The notes below the pieces were generated by a model. It was not told the DNA's origin, searched no databases, and was given only the letters and a program-made list of their open reading frames with translations. Positions 19,646 through 28,588 of a stretch of DNA of 64,000 nt are shown piece after piece (the stretch's first letter is position 1; every line of letters starts with the position of its first letter). The stretch spans positions 124,001 through 188,000 of the forward strand of contig JAILWG010000003.1 in the NCBI GenBank assembly GCA_025699075.1. Direction: 5' to 3'. Source of the stretch: Candidatus Nitrosopumilus sp. (GTDB lineage: Archaea > Thermoproteota > Nitrososphaeria > Nitrososphaerales > Nitrosopumilaceae). The position numbers and the translations under genes are program-made.

Positions 19646-20062
19646 ATGGATCTTAACAGAATTCTAGTCCCAGTTGATGGTTCAAAAAAATCCTTTGAAG
19701 CCCTAGACAGAGCAATTACTCTGGCAGGATTTACACATGGCCAAGTAACAGCAATCTATGTTATTCCTCATGTAATTGAGGGTGGTCCAAGAACAAAGGC
19801 ATTTGATAAACAATTAGAAGAAGATGGGAAGATTGTTCTGAAAAAAGCAGAAAAGCGCGCAGGAAACAAGAATGTTAAATTCACCACAAAACTTCTAAGA
19901 GGTTCACCTAGTCATGTAACATTACATACTGCAAAGGCAGGCAAGTTTGATCATATTGTAATGAGTACAACTGGTTCTGGTTCTGCTTCTAAAGATATGA
20001 TAGGAAGTGTTTCAAATCATGTTCTTCAAAAATCAAAAATTCCTGTATATCTGATCAAATAA
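19646..20062 (+). CDS. universal stress protein (UspA family)
   Basis: MDLNRILVPVDGSKKSFEALDRAITLA; C-terminal GSVSNHVLQKSKIPVYLIK. Confidence 0.88.
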   Translation: MDLNRILVPVDGSKKSFEALDRAITLAGFTHGQVTAIYVIPHVIEGGPRTKAFDKQLEEDGKIVLKKAEKRAGNKNVKFTTKLLRGSPSHVTLHTAKAGKFDHIVMSTTGSGSASKDMIGSVSNHVLQKSKIPVYLIK

Positions 20063-20076
20063 TTCGGTGAGATAAA

Positions 20077-20931
20077 TTGTCTGACTTGATTTCAATAATG
20101 CAAAAACCAATTACAATTGAAAAAGATTCTTCTCTAAGTCATGTAATTTCAGAATTACTGAAAAACAAAATCAGTCGATTGATTGTGACTGATAATGGTG
20201 CTTCTGTAGGAATAATTACTGAAAAAGACATTGGATTGTTTTTACTTGAAGATGATTCAGAAAAGAATCTTGATCAAATTCCTGCATCACAAGTGATGAA
20301 AACTCTGACATCTGTAAACGAATCAATGGATGTTAATACATGTGTTGAAATAATGCTAGAAAAAGAAATCGGCTCCCTTGGAGTAAGCTCCAATACTGAT
20401 GGACTAATTGGAATAATCACTAAAACTGACATAGCTCAATACTATGTCAAGAATTATCCAAAAAAACACACTGTTGGAGATGTGATGACTATTTCCTACA
20501 TCTCAATGGATTATGATACCTCTCTCAGACATGTAGTCTCTGAAATGATTGATAAAAAAATATCTAGAATTTTCTTAAACAATAAAAATAATGAGCCGCA
20601 AGGAATAATGACATTTCGTGATTTGTTCCACGTTGCGCTAGAACAAGGAAATACTGATGCCGTATTGGATAGCTCTGATCCTGCAATATCTGTAGTTTTT
20701 ACAAGAAAAGGTTTCCTTTCTGATTCAGGATTTGGAAATACTATTCAGGCAAAAGATGTAATGACTGAAACTTTTGAATCTGTGGATTTTGATGAAGACC
20801 TCACTGTAGCATGTGAAGAAATGATTCAAAATCGAATCAATGGCGTTGGTGTACGAATTAATGGAAAGTTAGGTGGTGTAGTTAGTAAAACTGACATCCT
20901 AAAAGCTATTTACATAGATAATAGATCATAG
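20077..20931 (+). CDS. CBS-domain protein (four CBS motifs)
   Basis: Four repeats of the SRLIVTD..GxxxGIITxxDI type. Confidence 0.85.
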   Translation: MSDLISIMQKPITIEKDSSLSHVISELLKNKISRLIVTDNGASVGIITEKDIGLFLLEDDSEKNLDQIPASQVMKTLTSVNESMDVNTCVEIMLEKEIGSLGVSSNTDGLIGIITKTDIAQYYVKNYPKKHTVGDVMTISYISMDYDTSLRHVVSEMIDKKISRIFLNNKNNEPQGIMTFRDLFHVALEQGNTDAVLDSSDPAISVVFTRKGFLSDSGFGNTIQAKDVMTETFESVDFDEDLTVACEEMIQNRINGVGVRINGKLGGVVSKTDILKAIYIDNRS

Positions 20932-20940
20932 TCTGTTATA

Positions 20941-21333
20941 ATGAGTGAGCCAAATTTTGATCTAGATGAATATAACAAAAAATGTGATAAAATATTAGAA
21001 GATCCTGAAATTCTTTTTGCAGGATTACTAGATGGCTCTGGAACTCTTTTAGCTGGAGGATACAAAAAGGGCACTTGTTCTAGATTGACTGATGAGCAAC
21101 ATCAATCCATTTGTACAGAACTAGCATCACGAGTTACAAAAAGAAAAAAATTCAATTCTGAATTAGGTCATGTAAAATATTCTTCTTCACGAAGAGAACG
21201 CGTTGTTATAATGAGTTTTCCAATCTATGATAAAGTTATAATGATTATTGCTGAACCTCACATTAACATAGATAGATTTGCCTTTAGAATTCTCAATACC
21301 CTTGGAAGACAGTGGGGTGAGAATGATGGATAA
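20941..21333 (+). CDS. roadblock-like thaumarchaeal family protein (paralog 2 of 3)
   Basis: ILFAGLLDGSGTLLAGGYKKGT...VIMIIAEPHINI parallels ORFs at 4403 and 32410. Confidence 0.65.
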   Translation: MSEPNFDLDEYNKKCDKILEDPEILFAGLLDGSGTLLAGGYKKGTCSRLTDEQHQSICTELASRVTKRKKFNSELGHVKYSSSRRERVVIMSFPIYDKVIMIIAEPHINIDRFAFRILNTLGRQWGENDG

Positions 21334-21506
21334 AAATTCAGTTTTCAGACTCGCGAATTTCTATCAGAGTATATTTTAGTGAAGAACTATCTGCTGAGGG
21401 ATTTTCAACATCTTTGTTGCAAACAATTCTTTTGGTTCTCATACAACCTTATTCGTGATTTTAACTCTCTTCTAAACTCCAATACGCTTAATTTGATACA
21501 AAATCT

Positions 21507-21782
21507 ATGAAATCATTGAAACCTGCAATAATTATGGCAATAATAATTGGAATAATTGTTGCCGTAGCATTTTCTGTCCTTTTAATTCCTTCTTTACAAA
21601 AACAACATACTGACAAAGAAACCACTGGGGATCAAAGTGATGAAATTGCATGGCAATTGCTACAAAAAACATATCTTGAACAAGAGTGCCGAGAAAAATT
21701 CATTGGTCAATCAGGAGAACTAGAAGACTGTTTTGATCGTATTGAAGAAGAACAACGACTGAATCCTCCAACAAAACCCTAA
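21507..21782 (+). CDS. small membrane-anchored protein
   Basis: N-terminal TM (AIIMAIIIGIIVAVAFSVLLI), charged C-terminus with a Cys pair. Confidence 0.55.
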   Translation: MKSLKPAIIMAIIIGIIVAVAFSVLLIPSLQKQHTDKETTGDQSDEIAWQLLQKTYLEQECREKFIGQSGELEDCFDRIEEEQRLNPPTKP

Positions 21783-21820
21783 ATTCAGTACGCTTAAGTG
21801 CTCAAAATATCATAAAACTC

Positions 21821-21949
21821 ATGTCACTAAATGTCACAGAATCATGTCTTGATTGCGGAACACCTTTGGAATTAACCCCTACAGGCGAGAAAAAAAAACC
21901 ATGTCCTAAATGTGGGGCATTTAGAAGAAAAAGAGAATACCTTGATTAA
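21821..21949 (+). CDS. zinc-ribbon microprotein (42 aa)
   Basis: MSLNVTESCLDCGTPLELTPTGEKKKPCPKCGAFRRKREYLD; paired CxxC. Confidence 0.6.
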   Translation: MSLNVTESCLDCGTPLELTPTGEKKKPCPKCGAFRRKREYLD

Positions 21950-22055
21950 GAAAAAATGTGATAGATGTGGTTCTCTTTTGGGAACCGAAAGTCAGAAAAC
22001 AAAACAGCGTTTTTGTGGGAAATGCAAAAAGAAATTTGAATTGCACCGATATTAG
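21942..22055 (+). CDS. zinc-ribbon microprotein (37 aa), TTG start
   Basis: (M)IKKKCDRCGSLLGTESQKTKQRFCGKCKKKFELHRY; overlaps preceding ORF by 8 nt. Confidence 0.5.
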   Translation: MIKKKCDRCGSLLGTESQKTKQRFCGKCKKKFELHRY

Positions 22056-22120
22056 GAATAGATTCTCATTTATGGTATTTTGAATACCTTTTAACTTTAA
22101 GAAAATTTATCCATTTTTAG

Positions 22121-23110
22121 TTGGATTTTGTAATTTTAGAAATCATTCTCATAATACTCCTCATTGGAATGTATGCCCTTTTTAGCGGTCTTGAGATTGC
22201 TATTGTGGGAACTAGACGTTCCAAAGTGATGAGGCTATATCGTAAAAAAGTTTCAGGCTCTTCTGCTCTGTTTAAATTAAAATCAAATCCTAGCAAAATG
22301 ACATCTAGTGTAAATCTGGGTAATACTTTGGTAAATGTAGCATCTTCTGTTCTAGCAGCAGATGTTGCAATCAAATTAGCAGGAAATCAGGGAATTGGAA
22401 TTGCAATAGGGATTATGACTTTTGTTGTTTTAGTGTTTGGAGAGATATTTCCAAAGACATATTCTCATAATAATTCTGAGGTAATTGCATTACGGTTTAG
22501 CAGATTTCTTCTTGCATTTGCATATGTCATGTATCCTTTTGTGTGGTTTTTAGAACATTTGACAAAATCCTTCTTGAAATTAATTGGTGGGCATTCGTCT
22601 CCAAAACCTATCACTGAGGAAGACATACACGAAGTAGTTGATTTGGGTCTATCTGAAAAAGCAATTGAGAAGGAAGAACATGCGCTTGTAAGAAAAGCCT
22701 TGCAATTTGATGATACGCCAATAGTTGATGTTATGACTCCAAAAAAACACATCTTCTCATTAGACGACACCAGTAAATTATCTGATGTGATTTCATTGAT
22801 CATATCTAAAGGGTTTTCTAGAATTCCAGTCTATTCAAAAGTTCTTGAAAATATTGTTGGTGTTTTGCATATTTGGGATATTGCAAAAATTCCTGAAAAA
22901 GAATACAAAAAAACATCCATTGACATGATTTGCCGAACTCCTTTTTTTGCCTACTCTTCTGAAAAAATTAGTAATTTGTTGGTGGACCTTAAAAAAAATG
23001 ATAGTCACATGGCTGTAATTTTAGATGAAGATGAGAATTTTCTAGGGATTGTCACCATTGAAGATCTTCTTGAGGAAATAGTGGGAGACTTTCATGGTGA
23101 AATTGGATAA
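22121..23110 (+). CDS. CNNM/CorC-type (DUF21 + CBS pair) membrane protein
   Basis: FSGLEIAIVGTRRSKV, VFGEIFPKTYSHNN, VMTPKKHIFSLD, LDEDENFLGIVTIEDLLEEIVGD. Confidence 0.88.
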   Translation: MDFVILEIILIILLIGMYALFSGLEIAIVGTRRSKVMRLYRKKVSGSSALFKLKSNPSKMTSSVNLGNTLVNVASSVLAADVAIKLAGNQGIGIAIGIMTFVVLVFGEIFPKTYSHNNSEVIALRFSRFLLAFAYVMYPFVWFLEHLTKSFLKLIGGHSSPKPITEEDIHEVVDLGLSEKAIEKEEHALVRKALQFDDTPIVDVMTPKKHIFSLDDTSKLSDVISLIISKGFSRIPVYSKVLENIVGVLHIWDIAKIPEKEYKKTSIDMICRTPFFAYSSEKISNLLVDLKKNDSHMAVILDEDENFLGIVTIEDLLEEIVGDFHGEIG

Positions 23111-23157
23111 TCATGCTTAATTCCTATATGGATTTTCAAAAAAACCACTCTTTTACA

Positions 23158-23604
23158 TTAATTTAAAATTAGAATTGCTCCATCAAAGTTCTTGGAAACA
23201 TCCTGAATTGTACTTGGATAGTGCATTTTTTCATATTTTGTTTTATGTCGCATTCCCATGACTATCAAATCTATGTTATGCTTTTCTGCATATTCAAGAA
23301 TTGTATGTGCAGGCTCATTGCTTTTGATTATTTTAAAATTTAGTAACACATTATGCTTTTCTGCATCTTTTTCTAATTTGAGATGCTCTCGTTCTACTAT
23401 TTTTCGTTCTTTTTCTAATTCTTTCTTGTCTGTTTTAGATTTGAATAAACCAAATGTTGATCTATCTTCCAAACATGTCAAAATTGTGATTTTTGCTTCT
23501 ATGACTTTTGCTAATCCTATGGCTTTCTTGAATGATTTTTGACTTCCTGCACATCCATTATATGGCACTAAAATGTGCTCAAATGTTTCAGTCGTTTTCA
23601 ACAC
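23158..23604 (-). CDS. universal stress protein (UspA family)
   Basis: HILVPYNGCAGSQKSFKKAIGLAKVIEAKITILT; C-terminal DLIVMGMRHKTK. Confidence 0.8.
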   Translation of the reverse strand: MLKTTETFEHILVPYNGCAGSQKSFKKAIGLAKVIEAKITILTCLEDRSTFGLFKSKTDKKELEKERKIVEREHLKLEKDAEKHNVLLNFKIIKSNEPAHTILEYAEKHNIDLIVMGMRHKTKYEKMHYPSTIQDVSKNFDGAILILN

Positions 23605-24076
23605 CTACTAGTAAAACAGGACAAGATGTATTCTCAACAATCTTTCGTGAAACACTACCTAGAGTTAGCAAACTTTTGAGACCTTTCAGTTTTCTTCTTT
23701 TTGACATTACAACAAGATTAACGGGTTGTTTTTCTATGGTTTTAAGAATTTCTTCAGCTGCTGAACCTATGACTATTTCCAAGCTAGCTTGAATGCCGTT
23801 TTCTTTACATGTCTTTACTCTTTTTTCCATTTCTGGTATCATTTCTTTTCTAATTTCTTCATTAGCATTTCTAATATCTGCAAACAGTCTCTCTCGTTCT
23901 GATGATGATAATGCAAATGATGGTGGATGTTGTATTTCTTCAACGACATGCAAAAGTATGATCTTGGATGATGACGCTTTTGCTGCAAATAATGCATGTT
24001 TTAGGGCTTCATCTCCCCCTTCGGTGCCTGCATGAGGAACAAGAATTGTATTGTACATGGAGATACATTTCTTCAA
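23588..24076 (-). CDS. universal stress protein (UspA family)
   Basis: YNTILVPHAGTEGGDEALKHALFAAK; NLVVMSKRRKLKGLKSLLTLGSVSRKIVENTSCPVLLV. Confidence 0.85.
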   Translation of the reverse strand: MKKCISMYNTILVPHAGTEGGDEALKHALFAAKASSSKIILLHVVEEIQHPPSFALSSSERERLFADIRNANEEIRKEMIPEMEKRVKTCKENGIQASLEIVIGSAAEEILKTIEKQPVNLVVMSKRRKLKGLKSLLTLGSVSRKIVENTSCPVLLVGVEND

Positions 24077-24107
24077 TGATAAATAAACCTAAGAGTTGTT
24101 TTTCATG

Positions 24108-24488
24108 TTAGTGCTTATGCGTGATATCGAATTTACTTTTCTTTGAGGTAAGTGACTTTGCAACTGGAATCATTTTATCTGCTAATTTTCTAATTTCACG
24201 TTCGTTTTTTTCTGGATGTTTTATGTGTAGACATTCATGATATAGCGTGTTTACAGTTTCAACCTTGGGCTCTGATGCCAAATGGGGATTTAACCATATT
24301 GTACCGCATTCTTTAATGCATTCAGCCCAAACCTCATTTGGTTTAATTTTATTTTTATAGACATAATTTGAAAAATGTTTTCGATCATAAACCAAGACTG
24401 GTTGGATTTTCATTTTTAGCATGTTTTCAAAAGCATTGAGTAGTGTTTGATGCCATTCTTTATCACTTTCAGAAAATTGAAACTTCAT
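24108..24488 (-). CDS. small zinc metallopeptidase-like protein (HEXXH)
   Basis: NTLYHECLHIKHPEKNEREI in a 126 aa ORF. Confidence 0.6.
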   Translation of the reverse strand: MKFQFSESDKEWHQTLLNAFENMLKMKIQPVLVYDRKHFSNYVYKNKIKPNEVWAECIKECGTIWLNPHLASEPKVETVNTLYHECLHIKHPEKNEREIRKLADKMIPVAKSLTSKKSKFDITHKH

Positions 24489-24533
24489 CTTATGACATTC
24501 CCTATAATTTTAAAGATATATGTTGTTTAAATT

Positions 24534-24677
24534 TTAATTCTCTATTTCGTCTGCTACTATGGTGTCAAAATTGGTTCCGTCACAATGTGGACAGCTTGTT
24601 ATGATTGTCACTCCTGCTTTCTTGGCAAATACGTTTCCACAGGATTTACAGACACGTAATTCACTTAGTGTAATCAT
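24534..24677 (-). CDS. zinc-ribbon microprotein (47 aa)
   Basis: MITLSELRVCKSCGNVFAKKAGVTIITSCPHCDGTNFDTIVADEIEN. Confidence 0.6.
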   Translation of the reverse strand: MITLSELRVCKSCGNVFAKKAGVTIITSCPHCDGTNFDTIVADEIEN

Positions 24678-24821
24678 AGAGTCATTTGGTTACTGTATTA
24701 AATAAAATATGTGTTAAATTCCATTCTTTGGAATCCTTGATTTTCACATCCTACATTTCTGAAATTCAATTCTGACAATCAGAATCACTAGTAATATACA
24801 AAGCAGTTCAAAAGATATAAA

Positions 24822-26006
24822 ATGAATTTCCTATTTTTAGGCATTTCAATTATTTTTGTTTTGTCATTTACAACTACTCTAAATGAGGTATATGGTGAAA
24901 CATGGAAAATACAAATTCCTGCAGGTTCTGCTGAGATTAATGCTAGGGCACATTACTTACCATCTGAAATTTCTGTAAGACCTGGTGATAAAGTTGAATG
25001 GGGTAATGCTGATTCTGAATATCATACTGTTACTTCAGGTACTTTGGAAATGGGATCAACTGGAATCTTTGATAGTGGATTTATAGATCCTGGCAGCAAG
25101 TACACGGAAATGTTTGATGAGGAAGATATTGGGGAAATCAAATACTTTTGCAGGATACATCCTTGGATGATTGGAATTATCAATGTGGTGGATCTTGATA
25201 TTGGATTTCAGGTATTTCACAACATAGGTTCTGATGTTTCTAAATTTCCTATAGATATGCCATACAAAGTCCAAAGAAATTTGGTTGATGTAAAAGTAGA
25301 TACCGTTAGAAAAAGTTTAACATTTGATTTTGTTGGAAAAATAAACAATGACAAATTTGTAGCTTATTTATCAGAAGATTTGATAAAAAACCCACAAGCA
25401 GTTTGGATTAATGATAAACAAACCACCAATTACGAAATAACTACAGAAAATGGAATATCTATTTTTAGCATAATTTTAAGTGATCATGCACAACAAGTCA
25501 AAGTTGTAGGAGTAGATGTAATAGGAAAATTTGATCCAAAAGATCACATTCTTGTTAATCAAATACAAGGAATTACTGATAAAATATTCTATGAGCAAGG
25601 AGATGAGATAGTTGTTTCAGGAATAGTCCAGAATCCTGTACAAATATCTAAAATATCTCTGGATATTGTATCACCTAAAGATGTCATTATTTACCACAAG
25701 GAAATTCCGCTGACAGCTCATGCAAAATTTACTGAGACTATACCAACAATTGGAACATTGCATGAATTTGGAGAGTATGGCGTAAAAATTACTGCTCCTG
25801 ATGCAAAGAATGCATTTTTATCATTTACATTTGGTGTGGCTCCAAATGAGTTTCCGTCTCCATTAAAACAGATGAAATCTGGAATTGATGCAGAAAATGT
25901 CCTCTGTAATGAAGGATTGGAATTATTTGTAAAAAAATCCAACGGTAAGGCAATATGTTTACGTGAGTCAACTGCAGAAATTTTGATGAAAAGAGATTGG
26001 ATTTAG
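24822..26006 (+). CDS. secreted cupredoxin (plastocyanin-like) protein with C-terminal Cys-pair module
   Basis: Signal peptide; HYLPSEISVRPGDKVEWGNADSEYHTVTSGT...IKYFCRIHPWMIG copper-site pattern; C-terminal VLCNEGLELFVKKSNGKAICLRESTAEILMKRDW. Confidence 0.82.
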   Translation: MNFLFLGISIIFVLSFTTTLNEVYGETWKIQIPAGSAEINARAHYLPSEISVRPGDKVEWGNADSEYHTVTSGTLEMGSTGIFDSGFIDPGSKYTEMFDEEDIGEIKYFCRIHPWMIGIINVVDLDIGFQVFHNIGSDVSKFPIDMPYKVQRNLVDVKVDTVRKSLTFDFVGKINNDKFVAYLSEDLIKNPQAVWINDKQTTNYEITTENGISIFSIILSDHAQQVKVVGVDVIGKFDPKDHILVNQIQGITDKIFYEQGDEIVVSGIVQNPVQISKISLDIVSPKDVIIYHKEIPLTAHAKFTETIPTIGTLHEFGEYGVKITAPDAKNAFLSFTFGVAPNEFPSPLKQMKSGIDAENVLCNEGLELFVKKSNGKAICLRESTAEILMKRDWI

Positions 26007-26053
26007 TAAAACAATAAAAATTTTCTTTAATCTAGACTTTATAAAAAAATAGA

Positions 26054-26203
26054 TTATTGGGTTTTAATTTTATGTTGGCCCCATTTGAGCTCAAATTCTT
26101 CTTTGGTAATTGGAATTCGAGATTTACACTTTGTACATCTGCGCATTTTAGTGTCCTTTGAATATCTCCAAACATGTGCTTCACTTTTTTGATGACAGTT
26201 CAT
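26054..26203 (-). CDS. zinc-finger microprotein (49 aa)
   Basis: MNCHQKSEAHVWRYSKDTKMRRCTKCKSRIPITKEEFELKWGQHKIKTQ. Confidence 0.45.
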   Translation of the reverse strand: MNCHQKSEAHVWRYSKDTKMRRCTKCKSRIPITKEEFELKWGQHKIKTQ

Positions 26204-26226
26204 ACATGCCTAGTTTTTGTATCAAC

Positions 26227-26403
26227 TTAAGCGTATTGGAGTTCTGAATCGGTGTCTCTTAATGCAGTTTTTTCATTTACTAGTGCGTCATGATATTTTT
26301 TCAATACTGTATTATCCATACCAGCTTTGAAAAATAGAAATTCTAATTCTAATCTCTTTAATCTATTCATTTCAGCTAATTCTTCTTCAATCCTTTTAGA
26401 CAT
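26227..26403 (-). CDS. small coiled-coil protein (58 aa)
   Basis: MSKRIEEELAEMNRLKRLELEFLFFKAGMDNTVLKKYHDALVNEKTALRDTDSELQYA. Confidence 0.5.
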   Translation of the reverse strand: MSKRIEEELAEMNRLKRLELEFLFFKAGMDNTVLKKYHDALVNEKTALRDTDSELQYA

Positions 26404-26477
26404 GATTAATGTTCTAGTTCATTATACTTAAGGGAATGTCTTTTTCATCCTGCAAATATTTTCTTAAAATTTACAAG

Positions 26478-26576
26478 TTATACTGCTTTAAGAGTAAATC
26501 TGCAATGGGTGCAAGATTCATTTTCTTGACTAGAGTAAGACAAACCACAATTTGCACAAATTACGATATCTACCAT
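26478..26576 (-). CDS. zinc-ribbon microprotein (32 aa)
   Basis: MVDIVICANCGLSYSSQENESCTHCRFTLKAV; paired CxxC. Confidence 0.5.
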   Translation of the reverse strand: MVDIVICANCGLSYSSQENESCTHCRFTLKAV

Positions 26577-26685
26577 GTATATTGAATCAATGATAGTCAT
26601 AAAAACTACCTGTTTGATGTTGTGACTGGTATTTTTTAATGTTGTATGTTTAACACTGTTGGTAGATTAGCAGTGTTCATCTATC

Positions 26686-26958
26686 TCAAATCTTTTTTAA
26701 AATATCTACAATCTCTGAATTACTCTTTATCCAAGTTTTAAGATAAGAGTCAAACAAATTCTCTAAATCATCCACTAATCCGTTCAGCCTAGAATCCGAG
26801 CGGAGTCCTACAAGTGTTTTGCCTACATCATCCAAAATTACACTTAGTTCTTGATTGGATGTCTCCAATTTCTCAATTGCTTCATCTATGCCCATTTCTC
26901 TGATCATGCTGATGAAAATGCCCATTAAATTATGTGTCTGTAAAGATTTTACATACAA
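26686..26958 (-). CDS. hypothetical helical protein (90 aa)
   Basis: Complete ORF in its own intergenic space. Confidence 0.5.
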   Translation of the reverse strand: MYVKSLQTHNLMGIFISMIREMGIDEAIEKLETSNQELSVILDDVGKTLVGLRSDSRLNGLVDDLENLFDSYLKTWIKSNSEIVDILKKI

Positions 26959-27087
26959 TTGAAATTTGAAAGTCTGCTCTTAGAGTACAAACTGTATGCT
27001 GTGAAAGTATCAAATGCAGAATCAATATTGAAAGTGTAATATTTTAAACGCACAAATCATTATCTAATTTACGCACTAAATCCTATC

Positions 27088-27183
27088 ATGGAAAATACAG
27101 CTGATGGCAATTACAGCATTAAAGATTTACGAAAAATGACAAATGATGTTCTAGTAAAGATGACTGATCTTTCAATGAGATAG
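27088..27183 (+). CDS. possible microprotein (31 aa)
   Basis: MENTADGNYSIKDLRKMTNDVLVKMTDLSMR. Confidence 0.3.
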   Translation: MENTADGNYSIKDLRKMTNDVLVKMTDLSMR

Positions 27184-27263
27184 GTTTAATCCGTCACCAG
27201 TTTATGCTTACTGTATTTGGATTTCCCGTTTGTGGGAATTAATACTCTAATATAATAATACAA

Positions 27264-27280
27264 AGTATGAATTCCATACT
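27264..27280. promoter_or_regulatory. inverted repeat AGTATG-AATTC-CATACT upstream of response-regulator gene
   Basis: Perfect 6-bp dyad just downstream of AT-rich TATA-like TAATATAATAAT. Confidence 0.4.
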
Positions 27281-27310
27281 ATATGATGAGATATTTGGAG
27301 TTTAGTTTTC

Positions 27311-27916
27311 ATGGTTAGTTGTATTGTAATTGATGATGATCAGGACATTGTTAATGTATTCTGTGACCTGCTTAGTATAATTGAGATTGATGTTCTTGCC
27401 ACAGCTAATGATGGTAAAGATGCTGTAAAATTATATGAAATGCACAAACCGGACATTATTTTTACGGATTTACAGATGCCAAAATATGATGGGTTTTATG
27501 TAGTTGAGAATATCAAGGAAATCTATCCCGATGCCAAATTAGTAGTGATCACGGGAAACCTTAATTCTCAATATGCTAACTTGTTTTCTTTATTGCATGT
27601 ACCTGTAATTAACAAGCCCTTTGAGATTGATGAGATTAAGCAAACCATTGCAGATGTTTTTAACAACAAAGATATATCGATTAGTCCCTTTGAAATAAAA
27701 TATCAATTCAAAGACGACTTGAATTTTTACACATGTACTGTTACATATTTACAATATAGAAATTTGAAAAAATTACCTGTTATTCAAAATTGCGAAATAA
27801 TTGACCCCAAAAAAAATCTACAATTTTATCACGATGAAATGCAAAAAGCCCTCGATTTGGCAATGAAAAATGATACTAGCCATATTCGTAAATTATCGGA
27901 GATTGTAACTAAATGA
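27311..27916 (+). CDS. response regulator receiver-domain protein with unclassified C-terminal domain
   Basis: IDDDQDIV, FTDLQMP, VITG, NKPF (conserved receiver residues). Confidence 0.85.
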   Translation: MVSCIVIDDDQDIVNVFCDLLSIIEIDVLATANDGKDAVKLYEMHKPDIIFTDLQMPKYDGFYVVENIKEIYPDAKLVVITGNLNSQYANLFSLLHVPVINKPFEIDEIKQTIADVFNNKDISISPFEIKYQFKDDLNFYTCTVTYLQYRNLKKLPVIQNCEIIDPKKNLQFYHDEMQKALDLAMKNDTSHIRKLSEIVTK

Positions 27917-27967
27917 TCATAGAAATAACTCTTAATGCATTTAAAATTAATATGAAAGTATTAACTA

Positions 27968-28588
27968 ATGAATACTATGTCTGAAATTGATACTTTTTTT
28001 GCATCTTCTCTTGAAAGGACCATCCGTGAGAATCTTGGGGATAAAACATTTTCCAGTATTCAAAATAGGTTGTTTGAAAAATATGGCATTTCAATTACTG
28101 AATCCATTAATGATTTCATAAAATTAGATTCTGTTCTAAGAGAGTTTTTTGGAGCAGGTGCACAAGGGTTGGAAAAGAAATTCTTTGATAACATTTGTAG
28201 TATTAAATCTAAAAAAGACAAATCAGAAAACAGATTCACCATATCTGATCCTGAAATGAGTCAATCTATTTTGAAAGCATTCAGTGATGATGAAATGTCA
28301 AAGATCCTCAATGCTTCAATTGGTGAGCCATGGACAATAACAGAAATTTTAGAAAAATTGGATATTCCCAAAACATCTGGATACAGAAAAATTAATTCAC
28401 TAATAGAGCAAGGATTGCTAGTAAAATGTGGTTCTGATTTTACGGAAAACAGAAGAACTGTTGATAAATACAAATCATTATTTGATAATGTGAATATTGA
28501 TTTTAACAATAAAGTTACTGTAAATGTACAGTTTACACCCGAAGTTGTTATGAATAGTACTGTAATACAAACAGTTTATCGTGAATAA
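27968..28588 (+). CDS. winged-helix transcriptional regulator
   Basis: LNASIGEPWTITEILEKLDIPKTSGYRKINSLIEQGLLVK. Confidence 0.7.
   Translation: MNTMSEIDTFFASSLERTIRENLGDKTFSSIQNRLFEKYGISITESINDFIKLDSVLREFFGAGAQGLEKKFFDNICSIKSKKDKSENRFTISDPEMSQSILKAFSDDEMSKILNASIGEPWTITEILEKLDIPKTSGYRKINSLIEQGLLVKCGSDFTENRRTVDKYKSLFDNVNIDFNNKVTVNVQFTPEVVMNSTVIQTVYRE

Noticed and set aside
27088-27183. Possible frameshift or pseudogene relationship to neighbouring regulators
   Set aside because: The 31-aa ORF is intact and has no similarity to adjacent genes that I can see; listed only as a low-confidence microprotein.
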